This document shows, piece by piece, positions 35,201-48,887 of a stretch of DNA of 64,000 bases. The notes under the pieces are model-generated. The model did not search any database. It had not been told where the DNA came from and saw only the letters and a program-made list of their open reading frames with translations. Both the position numbers and the translations under genes were made by a program. Where the stretch lies: the NCBI GenBank assembly GCA_048013815.1, contig CM106585.1:9920001-9984000 (forward strand). The letters are read 5' to 3'. The DNA is from Setoptus koraiensis (Eukaryota > Arthropoda). The stretch's first letter is position 1. Every line of letters starts with the position of its first letter.

Positions 35201-38200
35201 TCCATGTGTTGACCAGCGCCGGAAAAGCGACCACGGTCGAGCGTCTCGACGCCTGCCGTTTGCTAGCAAATGATGGAATGTTACGCAATCACTGGTGTTT
35301 TTCGCCGCTGATTATAATATTTAATCAATTAAGACGACCACTTACGATGTGGATCCAGTTTGTGGAAAAAACAAACAGCGGGCTAGTATGGCATTTCCAG
35401 CAATCCTTTGATTTTACGAAATCGTCTATTTACACCAAACAAAAAGAAAAATGCCAAGTCTATTGTGTAATTGACTACTAAATTATTGTGTAATATGCGG
35501 CTAATATTATGATCTATGCGATAGTAATAATAACTGCGGCTGTGTGTGTGCTCAATTATGTAACTTGATTGGCGATACACTGCTTACGTGAAACATTTCG
35601 CCAGACGACACTTTTTGATTTGATAGTCAATCTTTTGATGATTGCTTTGTCTGTAACCTACACTGTACTCTGTACTGGAAATATGTGGGCGCGCGCGATC
35701 AGACTCGATCAAGTAATCATCATTTGGCCTTGCTGTGCTAATTAGTGAACAATTGTTGCTGTGATTTTGTTTGTTGCGCCTCATTGTTGTGTAACGTGTA
35801 TGTCAACGTTGTTTGTTTGTTGTTGTTGTATAATGTTTTTATGATTTCTCATCAATGCTATTTACAGTAATTGAGTGCCTGAATGGTCTGAATTATGTTG
35901 CTTTTTAACACTAACGAGTTTATGTGTGTTTACGGGCTACGTGCTACTTGTATCTACAGTATCTAAATAATAATTTTTAAATCCTGATAATATTTACACT
36001 GTAATATTGATATATATACACTGTATTTCTTTAGGCGCTTCTGGTTTTCATCGGCCCTGTTGTGTCAAGTGACTGCCACTGGCACATTGATTTTTCATCG
36101 ACCTGAGTAATAATCCCTGAGTGTGATCGCTATTCGATCGCTGTCTGTATATGTCGGTTGTAATAAACGGATTTGTTTCAACGGTGGCTTGAGGCAACTC
36201 AATTGTTTGTAGTGGCCAATGGTGAGGGTATTGTCGGTGTAGTCGATTTATGGGATGACTGAGAGAAACTGGCGGCCGAAACTGTGTGTTTTTGTACATA
36301 TTTTAATAATGATGAATGAAAAAAGAATGGGCAAAAGTAGGATTAGTCGATTGTTTGTTTGCGTGATAGCTGTGGATATTGTTTGTATGGTGCATTATGT
36401 ACTAGTCTAGAATAGTGAAGCTGTTGACTATTGTCGGATTATTGTTATTGTAATCGAGAGATCATGCTGAATTGGCGGTGCCCTAGAGCAGCTGTAGGGT
36501 AATTAATTAATAATAACTAGCTATCGGTGCTCTATGAGCTTGGTAATGATGGTGTTAGTGGTGGTGATCTATTGGTGTATGGTGGTGTTGTGTGTAATCA
36601 ATTTAATTTGGCGTTATGTAGTGCGGTCTGGTATGGTATGGTGAGATGATATGAGATGAGATGCGATGATTGAAGCTTGCATCAATTAATTAATCAATCA
36701 ATTGGTGCAAACGAGTAAAAAGAGATCAGGGTGAGGTGAGGTGCTGACTGGTCCACTACTACCAAGCCGATACTACTGCTACTGCTGTTGCTGTTGTTGT
36801 ATCAATTGTGCACGGTATATTCAATTGCGTTTTGATAGCGATTGTGTCATTTTCAATTGAACATTACATAATACACTGCCAATAATTAATTTAGTCCATT
36901 TTCGCTATCGTTACCGTTATCTATTTTGTTTGTTCATTTTGTCTACATAATTCATTCGATCTCATACGCATGTTTTAGTCAATTATTATTCACCTGGCCC
37001 AATCTGATTAGCCAGCTGATGGTCAGCTGGCCGGCCAAACTGATCCAAATTCGACCAATGCTAATCTATTTAAACTGTCACTATTATTAACAGAGGCTAT
37101 AATGCAACGGGATAATATGTACTACACTATATACTAATATCTATGTGTATATGCTGTGTTTAGTCGACATAGATTAAACTAAACATTGGCTGATTGAGGA
37201 CATAAATGATGTGATGGTCATAATTAGGTCGAATAGGGTTGGGATGGGCGATCAATTGGGGACAGGCAATGGCAGTCAGATTATCTATAGATAATTGTTA
37301 TAGATTATCATAGTTAGATGGTGCAAACTATAATTATTTAGTATAATTATCTAGTGTTAATGTGCTTAAATTGTTTTAGTTAAATGCTCACTGTGTGGTT
37401 AGATATTTCTGTCGGCTGCTGCTAAATCATTCATCAGGATTATTGGTGGTTAGCGGTTAGTCAAAATGTATCGTTCATGGATAATTGGTTAGTTTGGAGG
37501 CGATGGCTCAATGATAATAATAATTGTAATAATAATAATAATCAATTAGCTAGTTGGTTAGCGTCAACAATCACCAGGGATTTTTTGCGTCAGAGGTTAT
37601 TAATTGGTTGGAAATAATCAGTGCTGAGTGGCCGATAAATAATTGACAATTGTTATTATTATCCCAGATTTTGGTGATTATATAAAAACCAGTGCGTGTA
37701 ATTGGAACTTTGGGAAGCGCGAGCGACGACTAGTAGTAGTAGCGGTGGTAGTAGTAGTAGTAGCAAATTCTCAATGAGATATCCGTGGCGGAAATAGTTT
37801 GGCATCACATTTTGTTTCAGTTGCAATCAAAATTTGGCCTCTACTTGGGTATTCGTTGTTGCTGCTGTATTATGCATGTATAAACTGCATCCGGTTTTCA
37901 GTTGGTGGACGCAGTTAGTTGGTCTTATCTCAATTAGTTATTGGTTAGTAATCAATCGAGAAATGATTGTCTTTGGCGACATTAAGGTAATAAAGTGATC
38001 TCATCGTTTTCTCTCCTTTTCTCTTTCTCTCTCTCTCTCTCTCTCCCTCTCTCCTTCTCTCTCTCTCCCTCGCTCTTTAATTAATTTCAATGATTTTCCA
38101 GTAGCATCACCACCACAACCAGCACACATAATAGTTTTCGATGTAGAAATTTGTGTTTGTCTCATTGTTTGGTTTTGTGCAAAGCGCGTGCGATTACTAG

Positions 38201-38311
38201 ATTGCTCATTTAAATTTGTTTGTTTGTGTTTTGGTTGTTAATTAGTTAGGTGGTGGTTAAGTGTGTGAATATGTGGTAATGTGAATATGTGTTAGAACAA
38301 TTATCAGATAA
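32244..38311. other. AT-rich gene-poor stretch downstream of the Dscam-like exons
   Basis: About 6 kb of AT-rich DNA with TG and TA repeats (32817-32838, 34012-34030) and several (TAGTAG)-like tracts near 37733-37760. I searched for a third Ig domain, FN3 repeats or a membrane segment on the plus strand and saw none. Exon-like candidates are the minus-strand frame at 36048-36299, and weaker short frames near 35383-35784. A (CT)n run lies at 38018-38077. This may be a long intron or intergenic DNA. Confidence 0.5.
36048..36299 (-). CDS. Candidate small coding exon, 83 codons, unknown family
   Basis: An ATG-initiated minus-strand frame (MYKNTQFRPPVSLSHPIN...) with balanced, non-repetitive composition in otherwise AT-rich DNA. 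It is unlike the low-complexity frames elsewhere. Acceptor-like CACACAG lies near the start and a stop at 36048. It lies downstream of NDRG on the same strand and could be a separate short gene or an alternative 3' exon. No family resemblance was seen. Confidence 0.3.
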   Translation of the reverse strand: MYKNTQFRPPVSLSHPINRLHRQYPHHWPLQTIELPQATVETNPFITTDIYRQRSNSDHTQGLLLRSMKNQCASGSHLTQQGR

Positions 38312-39862
38312 CTATTCTTTGATGGAACTAGACATACTGAGTCTTCTTGGCCTGGGCATATCGTATTCCTCCATGGATAGGGTGCGTCTCCGCTCGAGCA
38401 TGCGATGCGGTCTGATGTTGGGCACGGCGCCAATAGTGCCAGATTCTTCGTTAGAGCCCGTCGACGAGCCGGAAAAGGTGCGCTGGCGCTCGATGCCGGG
38501 CAACATGAGCGAGGTGAGAAAGCCGAGCCCCTGGACGCCAACGATGAGATGCGATTTCGGGTAAATGTGATTTTTCGGGCATTTCGGACATTTCGGACCG
38601 TTCGAATTTTGCGAATGTTCCAAATTTTTCGGATTTTTTGGATTTTCCCAATATTCCAAATTTTTTTCGGAATTTTCAAATGTTCCGGATTTTTCCGATT
38701 TTTTGAATGTTCCGAAAGCGTGCCACGGATATTGGGAGACAGAAGAGACAGGTTGACATTAGTTGGCGAAACGCAGATTTTCGGAGATATTCGGAGATAT
38801 GTGGACAATTATGAGGAGGCGCGGAATAAAATGATGCGCATGTAAACTCACCTTGACAAACAGCAGAATCGACTTGGCCAGCTTCTCGGGGGCCTCGGTG
38901 AGCACGTCCACTACGTGGTCCACCTTGAGGAAGGAGGTCTTCTCTTTGTCGCATTGGGCGAAATATTTCTGTGTTCCGTTGATGTAGGGCGATCGGGAGC
39001 CCGCCACCAGCAGAATATCCATGTCTTTTATTTGGGGCAACTCCTTTCTATTCATGTAGCTGATGGCGTAACGTTTTATATTTTTGGCATTCATCGAGTG
39101 AACCCGATTACTATATAGAGGCATCAATTGTTGTTGTTCGCTTTGCGGCGGCGGCGACGATTGTCCACTGCGGCCACTAGAGTCGCCTAGACGGTGCAAT
39201 TCGACAATGTTCTCCGCCGAGAACTCACTAAAACGTCTTTTGCCCGTGCTTATTTGTGACTTGAGCCTCTCTAAAACGCCCACTCCCATTGGGGCCAAAT
39301 GAATGAGTACTAGGCCGAGAACGCGCGAATGATGAGCGGCAGCAAAACGAACTAAAATGTTGGCTCCGGCGCCCTCGCCAATGCCAACTATGAGTTTGAT
39401 TTTGAGAAAATCCAGCACTTCCGCTAGAACACATTCGCCTATTGTCTTGATGGGAGGGAATTCAAAATCGTCGGGCAAGTCAGATTGATTATCTTGTTGG
39501 CCCATGAGGTCAACGTGAATGAAAACACTGCGCTGTTTAATGGCCGACATAATGGGATGTTCGGTGAATTCTAAGAATGAGCGCGCATTTGAGCCAATGT
39601 CGTGAACAGTTAGAAAGACCGACCTGTTCTCCACTTGTTCCAAATCGCCTTGAACGTGTGCAGTGACAGTACCGTATTTCGTTTCAATTGTTTTCGATTG
39701 CATGGGTACCTGCATTATGGAGTTTTGGCGCGACGGAGTGGACGGGCCCGTGCCCGGTTGCGAGCCGCCGCCGCCGCCGCCACTGGTCTGTTGCGGGCCA
39801 GCGCTGGCCGCTGGGGCCGTGGCTGGCGACTCGGGTGCCTTGCTGCTCTCTGAGGCTGCCAT
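38312..39862 (-). CDS. NDRG-family (MESK2-like) alpha/beta-hydrolase-fold protein, 2 exons
   Basis: Coding exons are 38852-39862 and 38312-38530, minus strand, with donor AAG/GTGAGT and acceptor GTCCAG in phase. The product has 409 residues. I chose the ATG at 39862 because the frame further upstream has no ATG. Residues 1-55 are low complexity (Ala, Ser, Gly run). The NDRG domain follows (KYGTVTAHVQGD, VFLTVHDIGSN, SVFIHVDLMGQ, GIGEGAGANILVRFA, VLGLVLIHLAP). The family has a hydrolase fold without the catalytic triad. A Ser/Gln-rich insertion follows the ELHRLGD segment. The C-terminal tail (RRRTLSMEEYDMPRPRRLSM) is the conserved phosphorylation-rich tail, an SGK-type target in vertebrate NDRGs. 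Family roles are stress, differentiation and vesicle-related signalling. The insect relative MESK2 is in the Ras pathway genetically. The single intron holds an unusual repeat. Confidence 0.9.
38568..38725 (-). repeat. Degenerate TTTCGGA/TTCCGGATTTT repeat in the NDRG intron
   Basis: About 150 bases of short imperfect units (TTTCGGACATTTCGGACC, TTTTTCGGATTTTTTGGA, TGTTCCGGATTTTTCCG) fill the middle of the 321-base intron. On either strand it reads as repetitive Arg/Asn/Ile or Phe/Arg/Ile codons. Confidence 0.75.
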
Positions 39863-40598
39863 TTGGGTCAACAGAAGAGGTGGTAACAAAAGTCGGGATT
39901 GGTTCAATAGGTGCGTCGATGTGGCGAGTCGTTTGATCTGCTTATTTTGCTGCTTGCTGTGATTGCTTGTGCGAGCGAATGCGGGCGACTAGCGTCGTGC
40001 AATAACGATCTGTTTGTTTGGGCTGTCTGGTGGTAATATTTCGCTAATTTTAGCTATTTTCTCTTGCCGTATAGTTCGCTGTTGATGTTGTCTTTTTCGC
40101 GATATTTTCGGGCTATTTTCGGGCTATTTTCATGCTATTTTCGCGCTGTTTACGAGCTTTTTCGAGCCTTTTCGGGCTTCTGTTTCTAGGGGCGGAACAC
40201 GAATAATAACGATGGTCTCGCTTGACACTTGTTTCTTGTGGCGCTTCTACGTGGGTCGTTTGTCGCTGTAAAAGAATTGTTATTAGAGTATCAGTTGATT
40301 GTGTGTGCTGTTGTGCTGTCTCTCATTTGAATTTCGAATTCGTTCACCTTGCTTCGACTGCTGCTGCTGCTGTTGCTGTTGTGCAATCTTAGCTTCTATT
40401 TTTGTTGTTTGTTGTTTACGCTTGTTCGTTGTTGTTTACTATTGTCGACTATTATGTGCGTGCGTTTGTGTGAGTGTGAGTGTGTGCACTGCAGAGCATG
40501 AGTACATAGGGGCGCTCGCTGTGTGAGTCGCGAACGCAAAACTGAAGCAGCGCAAATTAGCCTGCACTGTGTGTTGTTGTGCTATTTTTTCACTCTCG

Positions 40599-40710
40599 TC
40601 GTCGTCGTCGTCGTCGTTGTGGCGATGGCCCATTACATAACATTATCCGGCACACATCATTCGATTGTTGTTGTTGTTGTCGTCGTTGTTGTTGCTGCTG
40701 CTGCTGCTAC
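40599..40710. repeat. (GTC)n and (GTT)n trinucleotide runs
   Basis: Two triplet runs, at 40599-40622 and about 40667-40710, separated by unique sequence. They generate poly-Val, poly-Cys and poly-Asn frames. Confidence 0.85.
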
Positions 40711-41126
40711 GTAGTAGTTGGCGCAACATCGCAATGCCATCCAGTTGTGGTGCCCAGAATAACAGCACTGGTGGTGTTGGCGTGACGCTTCGCTGCGCGA
40801 TTCTGCGCACCCAACGTGCCAAGTCGCCGTGGGTCCCCCTCCCCCCGCTGCCCCCCACTGCTGCGTGCTTTAAAACTAGCCAACTTTTGTTACGCAATCA
40901 AGCTGTGCCACACAAACCAACGCCAACGCCAACGCCAACAAGAGAGAGAGAGAGAGTTTCGACAGTGACAACATCCAGCAGCACACATAATATAATGTTA
41001 CGTAACGCACACAGTTTCTTTTCGCTGCTGCCACAGGGGCTGCTCACTTCTTTGCAGGCTGACTAGCCGACTGACTGGCTGGCTGGCTGGCTCGAATCGG
41101 CCCAATTCAATTCGCCATCGCTGTGA

Positions 41127-41155
41127 GTGTGCGTGTGTGTGTGTGTGTGTGTGTG
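41127..41155. repeat. (GT)n microsatellite
   Basis: A GT dinucleotide run. Confidence 0.8.
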
Positions 41156-42285
41156 TCCTCTGCGAGCTTCGCCCTTGTCTTGGTGGGCAAACTTCACTCA
41201 CTCTGGGCTGCATCGGCGCCCACTACTGGCCACGCTGTGCCCCTGTGGCTAGCACCCCTAGTGGCGGATATCGGCGGCGCCCTCATCCTGTTTTGCGTCG
41301 CAATAGTGGGCGCAAACGTTTTGCTATCCCGCCGTCATCCGCCTAGACAGACACTCACGGCGAGCCATTTGCATCTGGCTAGGCCAATGACCACGCCCTG
41401 GCCCCACTCGTGCCTCGCACTCAACAATTGACTAACTAACTCGTGCTTGCTCGTGTCGTTAGCTTGCCAGCTTGTCAGCCAGACGACAATTTGAATGGCC
41501 CGCTGGCTGGCTCAACGGAGAACGGAGCCAAATTGCCAAACTGTTTGCAGTACCTGGCGACCGTCAATGGCGTCGGTGGCGTCGGTGGCGTCGGTGGCGG
41601 CGTGCTCGTGGCACAACGTGCGCCAAACGGGCCCCAACGATCTCAATGGGGCGCCGACAAACAATGCAAATTGGGCGCTTCATTTATTATGCTTCGTTGC
41701 GGCCGCCGAGCTAGCGCGCCTACTTCATTGTGTGTGTTTGTCTATTATTTTTGCCGTTTGCCAGTTGTTTTCACCGCCGACAACAAATTGGCAGCAAGGT
41801 CAATTGACCAAAAACTGGCCCCCACTCGAGTAGTCACATACTTTTGGGCCATAAACGCCAACTGCGACGGATATCCGCAGGTGAATACGTGCCAATGGGC
41901 CAAGGTGAGGGCCTGAGTGGCGCGCACCGTAGCTCATCGTGCACGTGAAGACATGATAAGACACAAAAGATAGAAATCGTGTGAATTTGGCGTGAATCTT
42001 GATGATGGCACATTTACCTTCGGCACGGAGCACCATTCAGTGCAGATTGCTTTTTCGTGGATATCCACGCGTGCAAAACACAGTGGAAAGTGTGTTTGTT
42101 GGTGACTCAGCGGTGGCGAGACCCGAAAAAATGGCCAACAAAACTGATATTCATACAGACAGATATTTGTTGTGCGCTCTCGATAACATCTAGTTGATAC
42201 TCGGGCTGCAAGTGTGCATTTCTGTCTGCTCCAACTGCCCGAGGCCAACAAATATCGCTGACTACGACACACTGTGCACTACATA

Positions 42286-42350
42286 TCGTCGCAGCGCCTC
42301 TACACTACACATTTTGTAATACGTTATGTTGTATAGAGGCGCTGCGAAGA
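42286..42350. ncRNA. Candidate pre-miRNA-like hairpin
   Basis: Arms TCGCAGCGCCTCTA (42289-42302) and TAGAGGCGCTGCGA (42334-42347) are perfect 14-base complements. Inside, pairing continues imperfectly (A304-T332, C305-G331, A307-T329, C308-G328, A309-T327) to a loop of about a dozen bases. The total is about 65 nt, the size of animal miRNA precursors. No known miRNA sequence was recognised, and either strand could be the transcript. Confidence 0.4.
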
Positions 42351-44738
42351 CGCTGTCGCCCCCGAAAGCAATGTGACACAAGCAACGGATACAGTTTTGC
42401 TGAGGCGCGCACCCGCACAGTAATTGCATTAGTAATTGTGGGCACAATATGGCTCTCGCGAACAACAGCAGCAACGAAACCGCCGGCCGAATTAACGGTA
42501 ATCTTTGTCACCTGTGCAACAGTGCACTATGGTGGCTAGACTCTGGTGGCTAGACGCTGGCGACTGAAAAAGAGTGTCGTGTCGGGCAAACAGACAATGC
42601 CGCTGCGGTGACCGGAAGGTGACAATTGCCGATGTTTTGTCGTGCGTTGTCTCTCGTCGCATAGTTTTGCTTTTCGTTGTACACGCACATGTCAAGACAC
42701 ACAGTGTATGAGAGCGGGGGAGAGAGCAATATTCGCGTGCAATATTAGTGCGTCTGTCGTTGAATTACGTCACACAAAGCCGAGTTGTGTGACGTAAGTG
42801 ATACGGCCACAACCCCCGCCAGTTGGCTAGACGGCGAAAGGGCGAACGAGACAAGATGCGGCTCAGTCAAGTGGCTGCACGACACTGTTTATTTGCATCG
42901 TATCGTATATTTTAAATTAAAACTCGAGCCCCTCGTGGCCGCGTCATCGATGAATAGTCAAGTGCATCTGGATCGGAAAATCGCACTTTTTAATAGAGCT
43001 GGCACGCGAGGGAGGCAAAGATGCCACCACTCTATTTTCGTTCCGATATTTTCTCGCACGCTCCCTTATCTCGGATGTGCAAGTTATCCGCGAGTTATCT
43101 GCGAGTTATCTGCGAGATGTCGCGCACAGCCCAAAAGATGTCGCAAGGCAGATATGTGTCGCACAGCCAAAATATGTTGCATCCAGCAGACAGACGGTTG
43201 AATAATAATAATAATAATAATACTTGTAATAGTAATAGTAATATCAAATTAAATATCTGCACTGCCACTGGCAATCTAATCAGTACGCGAACACAAAAGT
43301 GATTACTGCTTGTTGGCTATACCATGGGGTTAACATGGGCCCACATGGCCAGATCTAGCTTTGTAATGTCGATTGCAACAACGAGGCACACGACAGATAC
43401 CGAACACAGCGAGCGCCATACAAGTCACAAGTCAAAAGAATACAGCCGAGATTTTATAGTTAAGAGCTTGGCAAGGCCACCGTGTATTTGTCTAAGTGAT
43501 GCACACACACTGGGGATCATGCAAACATCCTTTGGGCAATTTCGTCTATTGCTGCCTGAATGCTGGCTGGCTAACAAACGTAGCTGTAAGTCTTTAACGA
43601 ACAAACAGCTACACACTTTAACATTTTATCCAATTATTAAGCGCTTCCCCCACCAACTGACTAGACTGTCTTACGTCTAGGCTACACACTAGTAACGCAA
43701 TAACGTTTTCAAATCGCTGCAAGTAGCCAAGCCAAAAATTTTGATACATAGTGAAACTCAATGCAATGTTTCTGTGACATGTCTAGACTACTTCCGGTTT
43801 CAACTTTTTATATCTGTTAGCACAAGCTATAAACTCTATCGACCAGGACCAAGTAGAAAGGGGTTTTCCAACGCTTATAATAACATATTTCCACTGACCA
43901 GAGGTCAGCCAACAAGAAATCCGGCTGTGTAATTAATTTCTGGTCAGCTGTAGATCTGCAATCAATCTTCACAAACTGGCAGAACAGTTGATGGTGCTCG
44001 TTCGAGTAGAAATTTTGCGTCTGAGAAATTCGTTTTGTCATCACCGAGAAGCTACAATTTGAATCTGAGTCAATCACAATGCGAGTAATCTTTCGAAAAG
44101 CTCTCGGACATGCCAGCAGAAATTAGTTGATTTAGTGATTCTCAGCGACAAATACCGAAGTTGAGTGTCTCAAATTATTCTGACTTTTTTTCAGCAAAAT
44201 GATGCTTCTTATCGGAGACGAAATTCTAGCGTAACACCATGCTGGAACGAAATGGTCTACAATTTACCAGTGGACTACTTAACTGGCCCTTTTGGAGCTA
44301 TCGATCTTCTATCCAGCTTAGTTATAGTCTAGAAACTGAATAAAGAGGCATTTTCTATCGGACGAAAAAAATTCAAGATGGCCGCAGAAAAAAAAAATCT
44401 AAATTTTCATAACTATGAAATCTCTCTAATTTTCTTCAAGATATTTACTGCCATTGATTTCATGAGAACTAATGATGGCCCTTGTCCCTTGTTACTAATC
44501 AATTGATAGATCAGGTACATTGTAAGATGGTGCCCTAATGAGAATGAGTGAATGCTGATTGACTCAAGCTCGCATTGTTGAGTTCAGTGAAACCCAATAC
44601 TATATTTGACTGACTGTGATAGATGAATCTTGTAGGCATCATCACCATTGTTGATTGTAATCAGCAGTGACATTTTGTCGTTTCAAGGTGACACATCTAA
44701 TCTGGTCCAGTGTTCCGCAACAATAGTTCAATTCAATT

Positions 44739-44763
44739 GTGTGTGTGTGTGTGTGTGTGTGTG
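44739..44763. repeat. (GT)n microsatellite
   Basis: An uninterrupted GT run in the gene-poor region. Confidence 0.85.
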
Positions 44764-47700
44764 CGCGTTACTATGGCCTATATACAAGTGTATCTTGCGA
44801 TTCTCTGGTCAGTTGGCGCCAATCTTCGATCTTGAAAATCATTGTAGTGAATCAATGAGTTTCGCTCAAGAAAGAGAGTTTTTTATCTTTGCAGGAATTT
44901 CGCTTCCTGAACCAATCGATCACCAGTTTCGATATACGCAGCCACGAACGCAATTATATTAGAGTCAATAAGACTGGTAGATGACTAGAAATGACAAGTT
45001 TGTTTCCGCTGCCACTGTCCGTTGCCGCTAATCGATGCTGATTCATGGATATTGATCCGATCATCATGATGTTTATTTGTTCATTTATTTTGTTAGCTGC
45101 TGTTGCCGTCTGTCTGTTTTTGCTCCGTCACAACGACAAAATCGCCATGGCAAGTCTCGCTTTATGGCACTATATTGCATCAAGACGGAGTGTAACAAAA
45201 ACAGCAATAACAGCAACAGCAGCAACAACAACAACAACAATGCTATTCGAATATCGAGTATTGGATATAAATACAGTGTTGGCCGGGTAAAAGTGACAAT
45301 TGTCGCGCAAAAAGCACCAAGTTGAGCGGCTTATCGAGTGGGGTAATCTCATTAATATTAATAGATGCCGAGTAGAGACGAGAACTCTACAATTCACCAA
45401 ATAATACTGTATATAAATCTATTATACAATCATGATTATGATTATATCTTAGTGTGTTTGTAAGTGATGGAACTCTAAAGAGAGATGATACAAGTAACAT
45501 AATGGCAATAGCATATATCCATAATACATGTAATAATCAGCCAAAGTGAACTCATCAAGCAAGCAGCAAAAAGAAACAAACAGCTTCTCAACTTTTTTCC
45601 CTCTATAATGTTTTTGTTTGGCTCGTTGAAACAGATTATTCATAAGTCCCCATCTTCATCACTACACGCTGCTCCTTCTTGTAAGTTATTAAAGGCGCTG
45701 GCAAGCCAAAATAACTGGCAAGACACTGGCACAAACAAGGAAGCTGATGATCGATAAGCGAGCAGTAATGTGTCCTGCCTTCAGTGGACTGAATAGTGCG
45801 CGCGCCAACAACTCGTGAATGTTGTTGACGAAAATAAATAATCTTGACAACAGCAGCAACAGCAACAACGACAACAACAACAACAACAACAACAGCGCCA
45901 ATATCCATTAACGGCAAGCTCCTCGCTTGTATCAGAACTGTGTACATGTAAACATAGACACATGTATAAAAAAACGAGTTAGGTAAGCTGGTGTCGCAGT
46001 GCTCGCCTATTTTCTCCTCAAAAATCCCATTCGCGCTAACTAGCGAACGTGCAATCACGCATCTGAATCTATTCATGGGGCCCAGCTAGTTGGCTTGCTG
46101 TTTGCGTTCTGCATTCGGATTGCAACACTATACATTTCGAGCACATACTACCAGACTATGGTCCACATATACTAGCGTGCGTGCGGACTGAAAGTGAACT
46201 TCGCAATCACAACAAAAAACGAAAAAACGCACGACCCAAGAAAAAGAAAGTCAATAGAAAGTGCTCCAGGTGATGGCCACAAATACGCGTTACATGCCGA
46301 CAGGTGAACCGGTTATTATTAGCATGACACTTCACCATATCGGCTGGACAACAAGATACATTTGATAGGGGCACGCAAAAAGAGCTTACAACTTCTCACA
46401 ATCTTATCTTATTTTTATCTCCTCTTGCATACTGTTCGTGTTGTCTAGTTATTAACAACAGCCTGGCGAGTTTTCAACCAACTGGAATCTCGTTCACGAG
46501 GCAAGCTTGCTGCCGACAGTCTCGATTTGAGCGACATTCTCCGAAAAAAAGGTCCTAGAGTGGTGGGCATTAGTCGTGGTAGTAAAGATTATAGCAAGCG
46601 CACGCCTTGATTAGTATTTATTTGGTACTAATTGAAAAAAACACCGGTACGCACGAAGTCTTTATCAAAGTTGGCACAATGTTGGCACGACAGTAAGCGT
46701 TTCCATCGCAAGCCCTTACTCTATTCCATGGAAAAAAGTAACTGTTCTCTTCTATCATTATACAGAAGTTGGCCGACGCCAGTTGAAAATGTACTCATGT
46801 TCGTGACAAGTCCAGTTTACAGGAATACTAGATTTTTTCTTTCTTTTTTTCTTCTGATTTTCCACTGGTCATTAGAAGAATCTTTCAATGTCAGATGCAG
46901 CTGCGGTGAATGCGATTGCTGGAATGCTTCACATCGGGCGACAAATATCGCTCAATATGACATAATGTGGACCTCTCACTCTAAACAAACACCTTTTCCT
47001 GCCGAAAAGACTATTCCGAAATAATGTATAGTGCTTTTCGTTACATTCATGAATATTCGGAGTGAATGCCTGAATGTATTTTGTTCGAATGAAATGATAT
47101 GGACGAAATTCGTAGTTTTTCGGGCCTCAGAAAAATATAGGTTTGTGAGCAACTCTTTTGCAGGATCTGCATATTAATATGATTTAGAAAAAAAAAAATT
47201 TAACATCCTCACTGATGTACGAATATAAATTGCGGGCGATCTGAGCGCCATCTAGCCACAATTATCAGCACCCAATAAATGATGTGCTATTTATTACTAT
47301 TTTCTCAATTAACCTGTCGACTTATTGGGCTACACAGATAGTATCTCAACCATTTTTCCTATCGAATTCGCGTTGGATTTCATTAGGCATGCTTTTTTTC
47401 ATCAACTTGTTTAGGTTTTTATTTGTACAATGTGAGATGAAAGCGCCCCCTTCAAGACATTTCGCCGAAACAATTTTCTCCCAACTTCGAGAGGAAAATT
47501 AAAAAATTGTCGCTGAATTTTTCTAATTTTTTTTTTCTAATGGTGATAGCATATAATTATAAATTTCTCTGGCGTAAATACAACAGTTTGCAGCATGGGA
47601 TAATAATGAAAATGAACGACGAGAATGCTGTCACAGCTAGACTGATGCAAGAATTCATTTAATGTCACTGGCGCTAGTGAGTGCGAACAATTTCCTGGCA

Positions 47701-48887
47701 GCTAATCAAGTGACAATGGGAGCATCACAAGCAATTACGTGGAGTTTAGCCTGGCAGCGCAACAATTCCAGCTGAGAGAGTGGGCAGAGAGATGGAGTGA
47801 AAAGTGCATAGTCATTACGAAGAATAACAATTATGGCAGCGTAATTATCTGATATAGCAGTTCCCGAGCTTGATCATTGTCACTGTGCGCATTGTCGCTC
47901 AACTGAATGAAAGAACATTCAAATGATGGGCTATAAATAATTGGAGAGCCATTTTTATGACCAGTGAGAATGACGCGAGCAAAGGTGCTGTTTTCATACT
48001 TTTGCACATATGCTTTCTTGAGACGCTAGATATTTCTCTGGTTAGACCCCACGACATGGCCTGAGCGTGAGACACAGAGACAAACATTTTGTGGCAAGCT
48101 CGTTTCATCTGGTTCCTCTCTCGGGTGTGGCCAGTCAGCACACGTTCGAACGATGTGATAATGGTGGGACAAAGAGCCCGTTTCTTTGTTAATTAGATTA
48201 GTGTGCGACATGTTGGAACGGCAACGATAGTGAAAAATGAAAACTGAGAAAAACTAACGGAAAAAAGCTAAATTAAAGCATGTAGTCGCACACAAGACTG
48301 TCAACTGGCGCACTATGTTGCACATTCATTGTGGGCCATTTTTCATCCGTCTCAGACTTGTCGAGGAAGTGGCGTCTCGGAGGTGGCGTATCATCGCAAT
48401 AGCGTTATCAGCATTATCATATATGCGACCAAGGCACTTTTACGTAATTCCAACCATCACACCAACAAAAAAAAAACGCTATAGACAGTGGGCCAAAACA
48501 ATCATAACACGAGCGATTGCGAGCTCGTGCACGATGGATATCCACGTAATCCATACTATTCATGTTGAGAGTTGCAACTGTGCAACTGTGATTTACACAT
48601 GTTATGTACATTTAATATTCGTGTCAGCGAGTGTGCAAATAGAAGAGTGCCGAGCTAAACAAAAATATCTAGTTATGCTTTGCGTGTTGCATTGCAAACA
48701 ATAATAAAAGTTTCGGATTGACTCCGACACGCCATAGTCGGCTCGATCATTTCTCAATCTTCCGCTACACAACATGTGACACAATAAGTGACAAAACGAA
48801 TTCGTTCAAACTAGAGGCTTCAATACGGTTTGCGCTGGACAGCGCCGGTGAATAGGTTAACCGGAAGCGAGGCTCGACTCTGTGTTG

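Noticed and set aside
35065-35481. 138-codon plus frame with an ATG, between the Dscam-like exons and NDRG
   Set aside because: The first half is poly-Phe/Ile from T-rich DNA. I tested it for Ig or FN3 features and found none, although a CTTTTTTCAG acceptor-like site lies inside.
35584-35784. Minus frame ending KKCRLAKCF, reminiscent of the end of a nuclear-receptor DNA-binding domain
   Set aside because: None of the zinc-binding cysteines or P-box that should precede it are present.
38405-38845. 146-codon plus frame opposite NDRG
   Set aside because: It is the antisense shadow of the last NDRG exon plus the intron repeat.
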